Below are positions 29,001 through 42,909 of a stretch of 64,000 bases of DNA, piece after piece. The position numbers and the translations under genes are program-made. A model generated the notes under the pieces. It ran no database searches, was not told the DNA's origin, and was given only the letters and a program-made list of their open reading frames with translations. Position 1 is the first letter of the stretch, and every line of letters starts with the position of its first letter. Origin of the DNA: Casuarius casuarius (taxonomy: Eukaryota > Chordata > Aves > Casuariiformes > Casuariidae). Location of the stretch: the NCBI GenBank assembly GCA_003342895.1, contig PTFA01000158.1:1444026-1508025 (forward strand), read 5' to 3'.

Positions 29001-32000
29001 GCCATTTCTGAAGGAAAGTGTGGCTTGTCTTTTAAGACTATTTAAACTCTGTAGATGCCTGGTGCAAATACTGCCAGTAGCAGTTCTTTGTTGCTGCAGA
29101 ATTCATCTACTAAGGCTTAACTTGAAGCTCATTTCCTGGAAGAAACGAGGAAAATATCAGACCAGAACAACTTTCTCCTGCTATTGACATGCAGAGAAGT
29201 TTACTGGGACATGTTCATTAGCTTAGCTTCCACTCTGGGGAGTAGCATGCTGTGGCTTTGCTCCATTTAATATCTTATTTTTGTAAACTATTATTACTGC
29301 ATTTGAAACATAAAACATGGAGATTCCAGTCTTAATTAGGCAGCTGAGACACTGCAACTGTAAAGGAGATGATTTTTCAGGAAATGAGCATTCCCAGATT
29401 GTTCAGTCCACGATATTTCCTCGTTATAAGCTGATTGTTCAGTATAGCTGTGACAGTATCACAAAGTGCTGAGGATTTTATTGTGTGTCTTGCAGCTCCT
29501 CCAGCTACAGACTTCTAGGCTAGGCTTGCACTGCAAGCAAGCACCTCCTTTTCTTAAATGTATTGATCCGTAAGACAATCTAATAGCTGTAGGGACAGAA
29601 AGGAAATCCCAAAGGTCAAGAACATAACAGTGCTGCAAGTACCAGTTTGCCCTGACAACTGAAGATGAATGCAGTTACTAGATCCTGGACATGCAGCTGC
29701 CTGATTTGCAAGTCTAGCCCATTTATTACCCGGCCAGAGCTCCAAGAATTGAGCGTGTGGTTAATAATGAGCCCCCAAATTGATGATGCATCTATTTGTG
29801 AGCCAAAATCTATGTCTGTAAAATCAGACTTTGAACTGAGGTTCTTTCAAGAGCTGAAGCCTTGAACTGCATCTGGAATTGCATATCAAATAGAAATGAT
29901 GAAGGGAAAAAAGGTGGAAAGTTTCTCTCTCAGATCTGTAACCCTTTAATCAATGTCAAACACTGATCTTGAGGGTTTAAGAGAGAGGTTGTGTGCAACG
30001 CCAACACAAATGGGAGAACTCCCTAAATGAAGCTATTCTAGAAAAAAATATATATATAATATGTATATATCAGACATTGGCTATGAGCACAGCTGAATGG
30101 CTACTTGTATGCACTTACTTTGATTAATTAATGAATTTTACAAAACACATATTCTATGTTTCATCAGAAATATCATCTTTTTATTACAACAGAACCTTCA
30201 GACACATGCATAAATACTGGTGCAGTAAAATGTATTTTCTTTGACTATTTACTGGCAATTGCCATAAAATCATGTTTCCCGCATGTATTTATCAATTTCA
30301 CTCCATCCAGATTCACAAGCTGTTTTAAGAAGTAAAAATAAAACTGCTATTTAAACATGCTTCTTATCCCTCCCTCCCCCTTTAAATGGTCAGGTAGATT
30401 AAAATTGAAGCAAAAAAGGGTTCTGAAAACAAAATATTGATGTCTAACAAGCCAGGCTGCATACACAAGGTACTGTTGGGAACTAGCTGATTCCTGAATA
30501 GAAAAGTTCAATGAAATTTATAACCCAAAATCTGGTGTATAAGAAGAACAAAGCCTGATTTTCAGAGAATCCAAATGGCTTTCCACTGAAAGCTCAAGCT
30601 AATCAAATAAATTATGACCTTTCTGGCATAATAGAGCAGAATTTACCTTTCACTCCAACTGTTTTCTGGTCTGAAAAGGGAAGCCAATAATATTCGCATG
30701 CTTTCCAAGGAGTTTAAGACTATCAAATTTTGTTTGTTTGGAGCATCAAAGATGGAAAGTAAAACAGACGTCCCTATCACTGTTGGTGTTGTGGCTGAGT
30801 TGGTAAACGAAGCCTTGGAGTGGAGATGTTCAAACACCATTTTTCATGAGTGTTTAGAACTGGTCCCTCACTGCCTGGCACCTCATGTGTGCACCAGCCT
30901 GTGGCCCTGGGTGCTGGGACACCCCAGAGAGGATTTTGTGGAGGGCTAGGATGAAGAAGAATTTTAAATACACTTTACAATATCTTTTCCCCACAAGGAA
31001 GGCCATAGTGACTCATGCCTTGTATTAGTTATTTTAAGCAGAAGAGGGAAATGTCTCATGTTGAAATGGCTGTGCAGTTAAAACATCTGGTCCCTAATGA
31101 CCAGCAAAGATAATATGGAATGTAACCATAAAATACAAGGAAATCCAACCTATTAGGGACTGATACAGTATAATTAAATTTTACATTTCTTCCTGAAAGG
31201 ATTTCGGCACAAAGTGTGCTCATTAATTCTAAATTAAAGCTTTCATTCTGGACTGCCTACAACAACCCCTTCATGAAGGCGCTCTGTTTACTAGATACAC
31301 AGGTGGCATTCACACATTTATTGCATTATAGCAAGAGACTTGACAGGTTCTTATCACTTCAGTACAAATGAAAATGAACATTTGGAATTGTGCAACACCC
31401 TACAGAAGCCTAATTCTTCATGATATTCTTCTAATTCTTATGGTGGAAATATGTTTCACTTCAGATCTTTACACCTCATACAATCCTTAGTCTTCTAGAC
31501 TAAGACTGCCTTAGACTGCCCTTTCTGCCCACTGGCTATCAGAGGTGGAAAATCAGGCTCGAAACCTTTACTGTAGTGAAAGGTGACACGAAAGAAATAT
31601 GGAGAACAGATGGTGACTTTATAGCTTAAGGGAGGTTTATACAATACATTGAAGAACAAAAAACCCAAGTGTTCTTTAAGTGTTTTATTTATGTTTCTTT
31701 TTAATTACTGTTATCCCAAATCTTTGGCCATAGATCTCGTAGAAACACTTGTGAGTGGAAGTTATCAATATGTCTAATGAATGTTGACTAGAAGCTATCA
31801 AAGCAAATGATCTGAAGATAACTAAAACCCATTAACACCTGCTGTAGTTGGTGCAAGTTGAGTACATACTAATTTTTGGAAGAAATGACAACTTCCTCCG
31901 CTCCACCTGAGGCATCCAGTTTTATAAAGCATGGTCTAAGATTCAGCTCATGAAACCTAACCCTTTAAAAGTAATCTAAATGTCTAGGTTCTTGTGATCC

Positions 32001-32371
32001 CCACAATGTTGGCTCAAGGTATAAATTAAGTGTTATCCTTGATAAAGCATCCATACCACTTGACTTAAATAGTGCTTTAAATTTGAAATAGCTGATCGGG
32101 TAATAGGGCTGCACTGAAGTTTTGCTGCTGAGATTATTAAACTAGTAGCATGACATCCGCGCAGCCACAGTTTCTGTTTGCAAGTCATCTGCAGCTAATC
32201 TAATCATCCTATCCAGTCACACATTGCTTTATAACCTGAACTAGGTCAACTGAGGTGGAAAAATTGAAGCTAATTGTTGCAGCACAGACAAGCCCTGGAT
32301 AGATCTAAAACATTAAGGCATTACAGCACCATGTATTCATGCTAGAGGGCACTCATATTTCATTCTGAACA

Positions 32372-32545
32372 GTAATAGAGCTTGGCATTTGTATAACATG
32401 CATCTTCAAAGCACTGTGCCAAGAGTAACTTTCAAGGATCCCTGTGAGGTAGGTGTGTACATCAATCCCTGTTTAACAGATGAGGAAACTGAGGCAGAAA
32501 GGTTAAGTTATTTGACCGATATCACAGCAGGAACCTGTGTTGAGG
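32372..32545 (+). repeat. MIR-like (CORE-SINE) relic
   Basis: The sequence 'taacagatgaggaaactgaggcagaaaggttaagttatttgacc' followed by 'atcacagcagg' closely follows the conserved 3' part of MIR SINEs. The upstream 'agcacttggc-type' region, 'gcactgtgccaagag' and 'ccctgtgaggtaggt' also fits. It is old amniote repeat DNA, just downstream of the probable RAB38 3' end. Confidence 0.75.
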
Positions 32546-32603
32546 ATGACACTGCAATCAAGACAACTTGAAAATTTCTCTCCCTGGAAAAAGCCATCTT
32601 ATC

Positions 32604-32642
32604 TATACATGTGTGTGTGTATATATATACGTATATATGCAT
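32604..32642. repeat. TG/TA compound microsatellite
   Basis: 39 bp of unbroken purine/pyrimidine alternation (TG repeats into TA repeats), just after the MIR-like relic. Confidence 0.9.
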
Positions 32643-32904
32643 CCACCTATGTGTGTATATGGCTTAATTCTGGATCCGCTTTTTATTTTTAAAAGCCCAA
32701 GTGTTGCTTTCTTTCTTTACCTAAAATTCTATGACAGAAATATATTTACAATTTAAGGCTTTAAACAGAACACTTAAAGGGCTATGTCTCTGCCCCTGGT
32801 TCTTCTCTGTAGTGGATATATATTAACAGATGATTTAGCAATAGACTAAACTTGACACACAAACTCTATAGGTCTCATAGGATAAGGCCACCCTGGATTT
32901 TTTT

Positions 32905-34493
32905 GCTTTGTTTTGTTTTGTTTTATTTTTCCTAGCCAGTGCCTATTTACTAGCCTTTGAGAGCTTTACTCCTTCATTTCCAACTAAGATTCAGTGGAAT
33001 ATTACAGCGATGTCTGCAAGTCCTAGTCTGCCCCTTCTCTTCTGCTAGGTTACACATCTCTAAAGGCAGAAACCCAAGACACTTCCTGCCACTGAAAGTT
33101 CACAGCTTAGGAGAGAAAAGGCTGAGCAGGAACAAGAAAATGGAAGTGATTTGTCTATAGATCTATGGCAGGAGACAGCAAAGCTTGTCTTACAGGGACT
33201 TGCAGCCACATGCCAAGACTTCTTGTCTAGACACACTTGTTTGAATGACTTCACCAACCTTCATATTTTGTGAAATGCTGAAAACAACCATTGCATTTCC
33301 ACAGTACAGCTCAACAAATTCTGCAAATACATTCTGGGAGTATTTCTTCCCCAGACTGTTTGGTTTTGCTTTCTACAATCATTCATACAATTGTATTTTT
33401 TAGAAGAACGTTCTCAGAAAGCAAAGACAGCCATACCCTGGTATTTGACAGGAATGCATTCCTGAAAAGCTCAGCAGTTAGCATTATGATGGATAGTGAA
33501 GCCATTTTTCCCATGAGAATCAATGTTTTGGAACAGATGCATGCAGGAATTTATGGAATACACGTAGTTTAGATATACAGGGACAGTATATGTGGCATGG
33601 AGGATGGAAAGGCTGAAACAAACTCACTGAGATTGTTACTTGGAGGAGATGCTGACTTTCAGGAACAGATAACCTTTTTGAAAGCTCTCAGCAGCTTCAC
33701 CTGTGAGACTGAACCCCTGATCCCCTGTTTTGCCACCTCTCACCCTTGATTGACTTGGTTGATCTTGCTTCATTTGAAGACAATGATGACAACAGTGAGA
33801 ATGTAACTCTTCAGAAAGAAGCAGCAAAACCCACTAATATCTACATCAGTGTTCAGCTCATAGGCTGGGATCTTCTGGAACGCTGAAGAACGTGAAAGGC
33901 TGCTCCCTGCTGAACTCCACCATCTCATCCATGAGACTGAACCCACCATGTGAATGTTTCACAGTGACCATTCTTGCTGCCTCTTCCTGAACAGGTATAT
34001 TTTTTATCATCATCATGATCTTCCTCATCTGAAACCAGATCATTCAAATATGAAGGGTGAAAAGACAGCACAATGATGATGGTTGCCAGATCAGGGTACT
34101 GAATGATCTGTGACAGCACTCCAAACCAAGGGCTGGAGGAGTGACAGATAAGTGGGATATTGCTTTAGTCACACTGCAAATGAGAACTTTCACGCGTCAC
34201 ATTGCAAAGATACAGGTTTGGACATCACTGGTGGCAGTGCTACCCAGTCAGGAAGCCCAGCCATCACCAAGTGTTTTGTCTGACCGGTAGCCAAGTACAA
34301 TTTTGAATGGTTTCTATCAAAGAACAGCTCACAATAAATTTTAGCTGTCAAAAAATTATGGAAAAAAATTAAGCATCGTATTTTTGAGAAAAATGCAATC
34401 TGCTTATGGACAATCTGGGCAGACTGGATATGTTGGATAAAGCATACACTGTGAATCATATTTGTTCAACTCTTGTAATAGTCTGGAAGTCTC
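32905..34493 (-). other. RAB38: Probable RAB38 3' UTR
   Basis: The region downstream of the stop codon holds no AATAAA on the minus strand until 32927-32922. A 3' UTR of roughly 1.6 kb is therefore inferred if that signal is used. A weaker variant signal nearer the stop cannot be excluded. The segment contains two diverged copies of a block (about 33.64-33.83 and 33.86-34.12 kb). RNA reads would be needed to fix the end. Confidence 0.4.
32922..32927 (-). promoter_or_regulatory. Candidate poly(A) signal for RAB38
   Basis: AATAAA on the minus strand is the first canonical hexamer after the stop codon. About 50 nt beyond it (around 32875-32853) the minus strand becomes GT-rich (GTTTGTGTGTC), which suits a downstream cleavage-stimulating element. 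Against it, the hexamer sits in an A-rich simple tract that would produce AATAAA easily by chance. Confidence 0.4.
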
Positions 34494-34646
34494 TTAGGAT
34501 TTAAAGCAAGACGAACAACTGACAATCTTGGAGGAATTCAAGTGTGGTTTTATAATATCTGGTTCAATAGACTGAATTGGATCACTCTCACTAGCAATTA
34601 TGTGTTTCACCAAGCATCTGGAAGCTTCATCGATGTTTATATTTTC
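34494..34646 (-). CDS. RAB38: RAB38 coding exon 3 (residues 163-212 and stop)
   Basis: The last coding exon begins at a good acceptor (CACTTGCAG/G at 34647/34646) with ENINIDEASRCLVKHI, which follows ETSAK of exon 2 in frame. It encodes the final alpha helix and the hypervariable tail. The tail ends CSSCFKS, with cysteines at 206 and 209. The terminal four residues form a CXXX-type prenylation signal (Cys209-Phe-Lys-Ser), as in Rab38 proteins, so the protein is expected to be geranylgeranylated and membrane-attached. The stop codon ends at 34494. Exon length is 153 bases (50 codons plus stop). The product from 54606 to 34494 is intact, with nothing to suggest a pseudogene. Confidence 0.95.
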   Translation of the reverse strand, partial: ENINIDEASRCLVKHIIASESDPIQSIEPDIIKPHLNSSKIVSCSSCFKS

Positions 34647-35639
34647 CTGCAAGTGAAAGAGAAAGAGAGGCTGATTAGTCAATATTAATTATACCATGCT
34701 GCATATTTCCTGTGTATAATTAAACTTTTCTCTGGGCAACATCAAAAGTTTGCTTTCCTTAAAAATCAGCTTTCAAAAATTGACTATATTAAATAACGCT
34801 TACTGTATTTTTAAATTAGTTACATTTTATTCATATTATGATTCATAACTCCTTTAAATTATACACAGAACTCACTTTAAATTACCCCAAAGCCTTGGTT
34901 ATTTGATTGCTTCAATAAGTTAAACAAACAAATGCCGGAGAGACATTAAAGACAAATGCCTGAAGTTAAGCTCCAAAATCCATATTTCAGTGCTTGAATA
35001 ATGGTTATTCTGATTTTTAAAATTATTAAGTACCTAGCAGCGATTACAGCCATCAATAGCACTTATTTTTTAAAGCCTTTTCTACTGTTTTCATGAAGGT
35101 TTTGCTGTACAATGCTCACAGTGAAACCTGTGATAAACAGCTTCACTGAACAAATAACACAATTTCAAGTTATTCACCCAACAAAACAAAACAAAAAAGT
35201 TCTGTAGCATTCATATTCAGCTTTTATTTTTGTTGAGGCAGAGTTATCTCCAGTGTACTGTTCCAGAAGAAATACATCACCATTGGTTTAATTCTCTAGA
35301 CCTAATCCCCACTCTAGGGGTTTAGAAGCGAAGGAAAAGCACATGTGCCTTATTTCAACAGCATGTTTAACTTGCAGCAGCTCTTACTCTGTCTGTGGAA
35401 TAAGTGAAGCCAAAAGAGCCTGATCAGTAAGACACAGCTCAGCATAGCATAGAAAATAATTAGTAAAACTGAGTGAGGATTTTTTTAATGATGACCACCA
35501 ATATGGCTGGAAAGAAGAATCAGGATTTCTGGCATAAAAGACACTCTTCAATCCTAACTATTGGCATTGATTACTTATTGTATATGACAGGAGGTAGAAG
35601 TCTCACTGTGGCTTCACTCTCCTGGGAAATTATGTGCAA

Positions 35640-35683
35640 ATACATATGTATGTATGTATATGTACACATATACACACACATAC
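35640..35683. repeat. TATG/CA compound microsatellite
   Basis: 44 bp of unbroken purine/pyrimidine alternation (TATG repeats into CA repeats), within RAB38 intron 2. Confidence 0.9.
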
Positions 35684-38309
35684 TGCTCTTGCCCCGTGAA
35701 GATTGTGTGTTTATTTACATGCTAAGACTGACCTAGGTTTCCAAGCTGAGCCTGGGACCTGTTGCCCTGAGACCACACACACTCACGCACACAAAACCAG
35801 GCAGTCTACCCTCAGCAAGTGCTCAGTGTCAGCTCAACATCACTAACAAAATAACCTGTAAAACGTAATATGAGAAACACTTTTTTCATATGTGCGTGTT
35901 CAGAAAAGTCAGTTGAGATGCTTAAAATATGAAACTTGGCTTTAAAAAAAGAAGATACCAGAGCACATCTATGTGTGTTTGAGTACAGATGATACAATTA
36001 AATGAAAGATGAAAAGCCAAAGTAACGAATTCTGTGAGGCTGATTTCTAATCTTGCAATGAATGCAAAACTCCATAAATTCCACCGACTGGTCCTTTGCA
36101 CCACAGTAAAGAGCTGAAATCGAGGGAGCCAACTGGAAATGTTAATCACAGCCAAGATTTCACAGGATCTTCAAACATACAAGTGAGCTTAAATATTTGA
36201 ACCTTGATCCATAAAGAATATTGGTTAGTTGTAAAAAAACCCCCAAATCTTCAGTCAATCCATTTATATACTAAACCCAAAAAAGTAATATAGAGCTGGG
36301 AATCAGCTCAGTACTAAGATGTCAGAATGTTACTGTGTCACGTCGTCCTCTGAGACCAGACAACCAAATTCCTCAAGCATACAAGAAGTCTTTTTTCAGA
36401 GCACTGTGAAATTTAATTAGAAAGTGGCCAATGAAAAATAATCTCATGGTGCTGTTTAGAAAGCTAAAGACAAAACAGGATCATTTAATGCACAAACATA
36501 CACAGATAGAAATCATTTGCATTGTGTTTTCTGTTATTAATGGACTGATAAGCATTTCATTTATCCCCTTGCTGCTGCTCTTCCTGGATGGCAGCACGCA
36601 TTTCTTCAAAAAATGTCTTAATGACTATGTGAGATTGTGCCCAAATCCAGTAATGTTCAGATGTTTTAACAGAAATCCTCTTTGTTACATGCTGAAGATC
36701 AATGTTTTCTAAGGATGGGAAAGGGGCAATGAAACCCAGCCCCCAAAGGCATAAAGTGTGCCTAAGTGGACGCCATCTATCCTCACTAGCACTAGACAGT
36801 ATTCCAGGCACCAGACCTGAGCCTAAAAATTCAGAAAGAAAAAACAGTGCTGTTTGACATTACTCAAATTTTCCCTTGACCCAAAGCAAATTGGATTGTT
36901 AAACCCTCCATAGCTTTTTGGGAAGAAAGCCAAATTTGAACATGCAAATATCGTTTTGACATAGAATGTTGAAATATTTTATTTTACAAATATCAGAATG
37001 AAATGTTTCTTTTTTTCTGCATTGCTCTTTCTCCCTTCTAATGAAATGTTTTACCAAATATGACCTATATTCCTGCCTGCTTTGTTAACCTCACTCTGGA
37101 TTGAGTTTGCTATTAGCCTGATGGGCATTTGCCCAGACAGACTGAATATCTCAGGAATTTCTGATACTGGCTCCATGAAGTAAAGTGAGATTAGATATAG
37201 CTAGAGACTGTCTCCTGGCTCTGGCCATTCCAGCTGAAAGGGCTTTGGCTTTCAGTCCATGGTCACCTTCCTCTCTGCCAGTGCGCCGTCCCCTCAGATG
37301 GGCCTGCAGAGGTTTATGTGGCTGAGCTCTGACTTCCTCAGTCAGAATGAGCTGGTTTGTGAGCACTCACTATGTAAAGCATTTGCATCGAGTCCCTCCA
37401 TCGGTCATGGGCACTGGATCAGAGAGGCTTCTTCTCCTCCAGCTCTTGGCCCAGTGACTCCAGAGCATTTATACTACATGCACAGCTGTCTAAGCTGTGA
37501 GGATGACAATTTCTGGCAGAGGACATGGGGAGCAGGAGAAGAAGGGTGACCATGGCAGCCAGCACAGCTCTTTCCAGAAGGTGTGCCTGACTCCAGCCTT
37601 CTCCCCATTACAGCTAAGAACCAGTGCATGGTACAAATGGCATACATTAAATCATCGCCGCAAGGAGCCTGTGCTTACACCACCAAAGCAATCCCTGCTG
37701 CCCCATCTCAATGCCTTGACCACTTCCTTTCTGATCCCGTTTGTTATAACCCAAATCTCGTGGTGTCTGCTTCAGTGTCCTGGGTCTGTGGATCAGACTT
37801 CGCTGTATTCTGGCTGCTTTGCCTTTCTGTCTAATGAAATATTGATTTTTGCACCTCTCCACCTACAGTGTGTTTTGCAAAAAAATCGATATTCTGCTAG
37901 GCAGACAGTGGAAGGTGATCTGCTACACAAACACAGACACCCACAGACTCGGTAATTTTAGAGCGCAGGAAGTGCTGAAAGGCAATCTAGGGAAGGACAG
38001 ATTGGAAGGAACAAGTGAAAAGCCACCCAACAAATACAAAGAAACCAATAATAAGGAAGTAACAATAGACAGAGAGGAATAATCACACCTACTCTACTAG
38101 CTGTACTGAACCGTGGAAATAGCCCCCATTATGCTTACGGACAAAATTCCCTGTGTTTCAAAGAAAGAATGAAAATACAGGTGAAATGATGTCTTTTTAT
38201 TGGTCTCTATGCTGAAATGCCATAACTATCCACTACGTTATGGCTGTTGTTCTATGCAGAACCACACAGAAACTGTGATGCCAGCCACAGCTCCGACTTT
38301 TTGACTATT

Positions 38310-38344
38310 TGTGTGTGTGTGTGTGTGTGTGCACGCGTGTGTGT
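38310..38344. repeat. (GT)n microsatellite with GCACGCG core
   Basis: 35 bp of unbroken alternation: about 20 bp of GT, a GCACGCG interruption that keeps the alternation, then GT again. Within RAB38 intron 2. Confidence 0.93.
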
Positions 38345-39599
38345 CTTTTTCTACCATCATCCTTCTGCATTCTGAACCAAATCTTTAGTCCACCCTAAGG
38401 GGCCTACTCTGCGTCCATGGGGGAGCCATTTCTGAACATCCTGCTGGGGTAACAGGTTCCTCCAGTTCTTGAGGCAGCGTTAGCGGCACTTGTATTGCTG
38501 TAGCTTGTTTTCTGAACTCCTCTGAGGTCTCTTTTACCTTCACAGTTCTCCAAAGACTGGGGAAGTTCTGTCTTCTGACAATGCTTTTACAAGTTGCTGT
38601 TACTCAGCACTGCATCTTTGATATGCTTATCATCACAGCATCTTTCTGAGGTAGGTAAGAGCTGCCAGGGCTATTTACCAAAAGCGGAAATTGCAAAGCC
38701 CTAAACAGAAGAAATTGCAAGAAACCTGTACAGTGCATGGTGGCTGCTTGGGGAGTGGGAGATGACACAGACTGAAGTGTCCACATGATAAGGTAGAAAC
38801 TCAGCACCTCTCAAGCCTGTGGGATACTTTTTACTACGAGACCAAAAGGGAAAGGATCTGGCCCATAGTATGGTGCCTCTCTTGCTCCTCCCCATTTTTC
38901 TCTACTTCTCCCCTTGACACCCTGACTTAGCAATCTAGCTTTTATGAAACCCTTTCCTGGGCATCCCTCTTTGTACTACCCAAGCACATGAAGTGCCAAA
39001 CACATTTCAGTGACTTTGGTTCCTCAGTAACCCCCAGCAGCTGAAAGAAGTTGCTACCATGCTCAGAGCTGCAAAAACTAAGTTGTGAATCCAGCCCTAA
39101 GTGATTTGACCTGAGTTAACCTGCAAATATCTATCAGAGTAAGGACCGGAACCCAACTCCTTGAATGATGGCTGACTGCCTGAGTTGGTCTTTCCCTTGA
39201 TGCCATCAAGAAGGAATAAAAAAAGTGGAGATCAACACATACTACTCTTTATCTTATTGCTAAACAAAACAAGATAGAGAAAACTCTGAGCAATCTTTGA
39301 AGACCAGAAAGGAACACTGAAAGACACAAATGAAATTACAGTTTGCTTTGTAGATAGATCTCCTTCAAAGGTACCTTTTTAGAGGACAGTTTTATGAAAT
39401 GAATGGCAACTCTTTGTGTGGGGGCTTTACACGACTTAAAGCTTTTGATCTCATTCCTATAGGAAATAATGTCACAATCTTGTAATGCAATATTCAGCTG
39501 AAGGGAAAATAAATACTTTATTAAATGTGACTCAAAGCAGTACACAAGCTCAGCAAGCTTCTTTGTATTCTGGATTGCTTTCTTTACCCCTTATCTGTC

Positions 39600-39631
39600 T
39601 TTTTTTTTTTTTCTTTTTTCTTTTGTTTTTT
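39600..39631 (+). repeat. T-rich tract
   Basis: About 30 bp of T with isolated C and G, in RAB38 intron 2. Confidence 0.85.
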
Positions 39632-41269
39632 ACACAAATGCAGAACATAACATTTAGAGCATTCCATTTTAATATAGGAAATAAATCCCTTTAGATTAGA
39701 CTGGCTCTTATTTCTTTACTGAAGAAAAAAGCCCTTTGCTAGTTCTATGGGCCTACCTCACTTCAAAATGAAGCATTTTATTCTTTGCCATGCAGATATC
39801 TTAGATTTTTCAGTCTGGTTGTTTTCAGGTATAAAACTGTTCCTTCTCTACCTTCATTTTCTTTCTCTGGCTGTGAAGCCGATGCTTTTGAATCTGAGCT
39901 TGCAAGTCAGGGAGAAGAACGAAGTGTATGCAGGCATAGCTGCCCAACAAGGACACTTAGCGAGGTCTAAACCCCGAGAGACATGAACCTTTGACTCTAC
40001 CACTGGAGCTAAAGGAAATCAATTTCCATTAAGTAAAGAGTAACAAATTCCAGCACTTCCAGGCATTACCTGGGAACCTAGTATCACACAGTTTCCACAT
40101 TTTCTTTCTATAATGCATCAAAATCCAGGAGCAGGGATATGGCTTTCAAGGCATTTTAACCTGCACTTTGCTGGAGGAAGCACTCTGAAGGAATGGCTAC
40201 ATGTGCAGCCTTGGCAGAGCTCCCTTGGAAACCGCTGACAGCAGAACCACATTAAGATGTTGTGCGATGTTGTGCAGTACTGCTGTAGTTAGACTTCTAG
40301 GAAGACATAGCGGTACAAGTTTAAAGCCATTCAGATTCGTGAACGTGAAATTCATGGGCATTGAACTGCTGTGACTACACCCCTGAGAACAAGTTACTTG
40401 CTGTGATTGAATTCTTAGAGCTGGTCGGAAATTTTGCGGCAAAAGACCTTTCCCTCGGAAGGAGGTAGCCTGCTGACACAGTTTTGGAGTAATGCACCTA
40501 AGCACACAGTGGCTGCACTCACTGGCTTGCCCCTGCGGGCTTCCAGGGCGGATGGACCAGAGCAGCACCTCCTTCTAACTCCTGAGCTCAGCCAAGGGCT
40601 TCATTAGATTTTAACTTTTCCTACACCAAACAATCTGATTATTTGGAATCATAACTTGTGGATTTTCCTTTTACGAGGAAACATCAAAACTTCCAGACTG
40701 ATGTGGAGTGTCAAAAATGTTGGTATTTACAGCTTTTGACCGGTATTAAATAATTCTGTATTTCATCAAGTGATCCAGACAGCTGTAGGATGGGCCTGAC
40801 ACCTGTATCATGATCTGAAGCAACTCCTCTTCTTTTAGCTATGGAAAACAAATTCTGCAGAGGATTCCGCGTAGAGTGACTGTATAACTGAAAGGAAAGC
40901 TTCTGCCTTAGGTGTCAGTTTCACTTCTTGGTTTATGGTAAAAACTGATATATTTTCTAAGGCTTTGTGCAGTGAGATGGGTTAGACATTTTGAAGGGTA
41001 AACTAAAAAGACAGTGTGGAGAACCACACTTTGCTAACTGGACCTGGCAGTGTCAAATGGAAGGCTTTGATTAGATGTGATGTGTCTGCCCAATTCAAAT
41101 ACATGTCCAAACCTAGTTTGTTTTTATGGAAACAAAAACACATATTCTGTTCCTCCTCAAGCCCACTGTAAGCCTTGTTTTTTAACTTTCATATTACTTA
41201 TGTAGTCAGAAGAATTTAGAGTTTAAATGTGGAACAGCAGAGATCGATTCATTCATATATCTCAAAGTT

Positions 41270-41415
41270 CACTGGTAAGACAAGCAAAATTGTTATTCTT
41301 GTTTTATGGAAGAAGAGGCGATCAGAGGAGAAAGTGACTTTTTGAAGGTCACCTGGCAGATCAGTGGCAAAGAGGACTTCTGATTCCTAGTCCAGTGTTT
41401 AGGCATTACGACACA
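41270..41415 (+). repeat. MIR-like relic in RAB38 intron 2
   Basis: The sequence 'gttttatggaagaagaggcgatcagagg' followed by 'gtgactttttgaaggtcacctggcagatcagtggcaaagagg', 'ttctgattcctagtccagtg' and a final 'acgacac' follow the order of MIR landmarks with substantial divergence. Confidence 0.6.
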
Positions 41416-42909
41416 TTGTATAGACTGTCAGAGAATGGAAGTATTATCCACTTTTTCCAGAGGAGAAAAATCTATGTAATTTTCTCCAAGTCCAAATGGG
41501 ATGTGCCCAAATAGCCCAAAAGACTCACTGCTCATTCAGTCTCCAGGCCATAATGCGCAGCAGAAAAGGACTTGTTATGCTTAGCATAGGTCAATAAGGA
41601 TCTGAAAAGGGTGGCTAACAGCCCTTCTGGGCAGGTGGACAAAACTTAAATGCCTTTTCACTTAATTCTGTGTTGTTGACAGAATATTATAGCAGGAAAA
41701 AGAGGAACTGAAGTGTAATCAGAGAGCAACCTTGCTCAGCTGCAAAGTATTTCCAAGTTATTTCTGAAATATGGATTTTCAAGCATGTGTAATTTTGACT
41801 GACTTGTCTGCATTGATATACAAGTTTTATTTTCATTATAGAGCGGTAATAAGCTTGAAATTACTGTTCTACTAATCCAAGCCTAAAGCTCACCTCTTTG
41901 AACTGAGAATGATAGCGAAGACATTTTAAAGACTTCAAACTGTGAGTGGAGTTCCTGGCTGCACTGGCCACATGTTGGATGATTAAATGTGTGATAGATG
42001 TAGGGAGAAATTTCCTTGCTTTAGAAAATAGATCTTTCACAACAGCTGTGCTAATGAAATTCATTAAAGAATTTACTATTAACTGTTATTTCACGATGCG
42101 CTGGGAATGTGTCTTTTACACTGCAGTCTTTATGAGCAAACAAAATACGCATACCTAAAAGAGACCAGGTTCTCCACCAGAAATATGGCAATGCATATAA
42201 CTTATGACTATCCTGCACTGAGTTGTTGCTCAGCAAGGCTTATCTTGCATGACTATCTATCACAACAAATTCTTCTGTCTTCGTAGGGAGCAGAAGATTG
42301 GAACAGACTAAATACTTCCTTCTGATTAATGTAAGAATCAAAACTAATTTAAGAGAATGCATTAGGTGGCCCAAATGTTTTGTATTAGGGTTGTTAAGTT
42401 AAGAAAAACGGCACCAGGGAATGATACAAAGATGTCTCATGGTGTAATCTGCCAGAGTTACAGACACAAATTTCAAACCCTTGACAGCCTGAAATATGGT
42501 AGATACAAATATAGCATGCTACTTCCTGTGAGGCAACCAGAACTAAAAGATGTATTTTTATAAATAATCACCTTTGTTTTTCCAAAAGGCATAAATCATA
42601 TTCAGTTTGCACTGAAGGCTATAACATTTCCAAGCGCGTCTCCAGAAAACCTCTGGAGATCTAATTATAACAGGATATCACAAAAAAGAGTTATTACTTA
42701 TTTGAACTGCTAAAACGGCTAGCTGCAATATGATGACTTCTCTGTCAGTGTTATTCCACTTCAGAGAAGAGTTTCTAGTCTCTATAGCAAACATAGCTAT
42801 GTTTTTATTTTCCCTAGACCTGAGTTCAATTATTTAATATGCCCTAGGCTAAAAGAATACTGGATACATGTCTCATCCAATATTTTAAAATAACAATAAT
42901 CGCAACCTT

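Larger units (their letters stand above)
11554..32371. other. Intergenic DNA, middle part
   Basis: More non-coding sequence with CR1 and CR1-like relics at about 20.2 and 25.9 kb. The longest open frame (27916-27485, minus, 143 codons) has no recognisable domain and overlaps another frame on the opposite strand. One ambiguous base is present at 19246. Confidence 0.7.

Noticed and set aside
30780..30950. Possible CR1-like fragment ('ggagatgttcaaacaccat')
   Set aside because: Only a short phrase resembles CR1 and the diagnostic 3' end is absent. Too weak to annotate.
34321..34340. AATAAA at about 34333 near the RAB38 stop codon
   Set aside because: It is on the plus strand, opposite to RAB38, so it cannot serve as its poly(A) signal.
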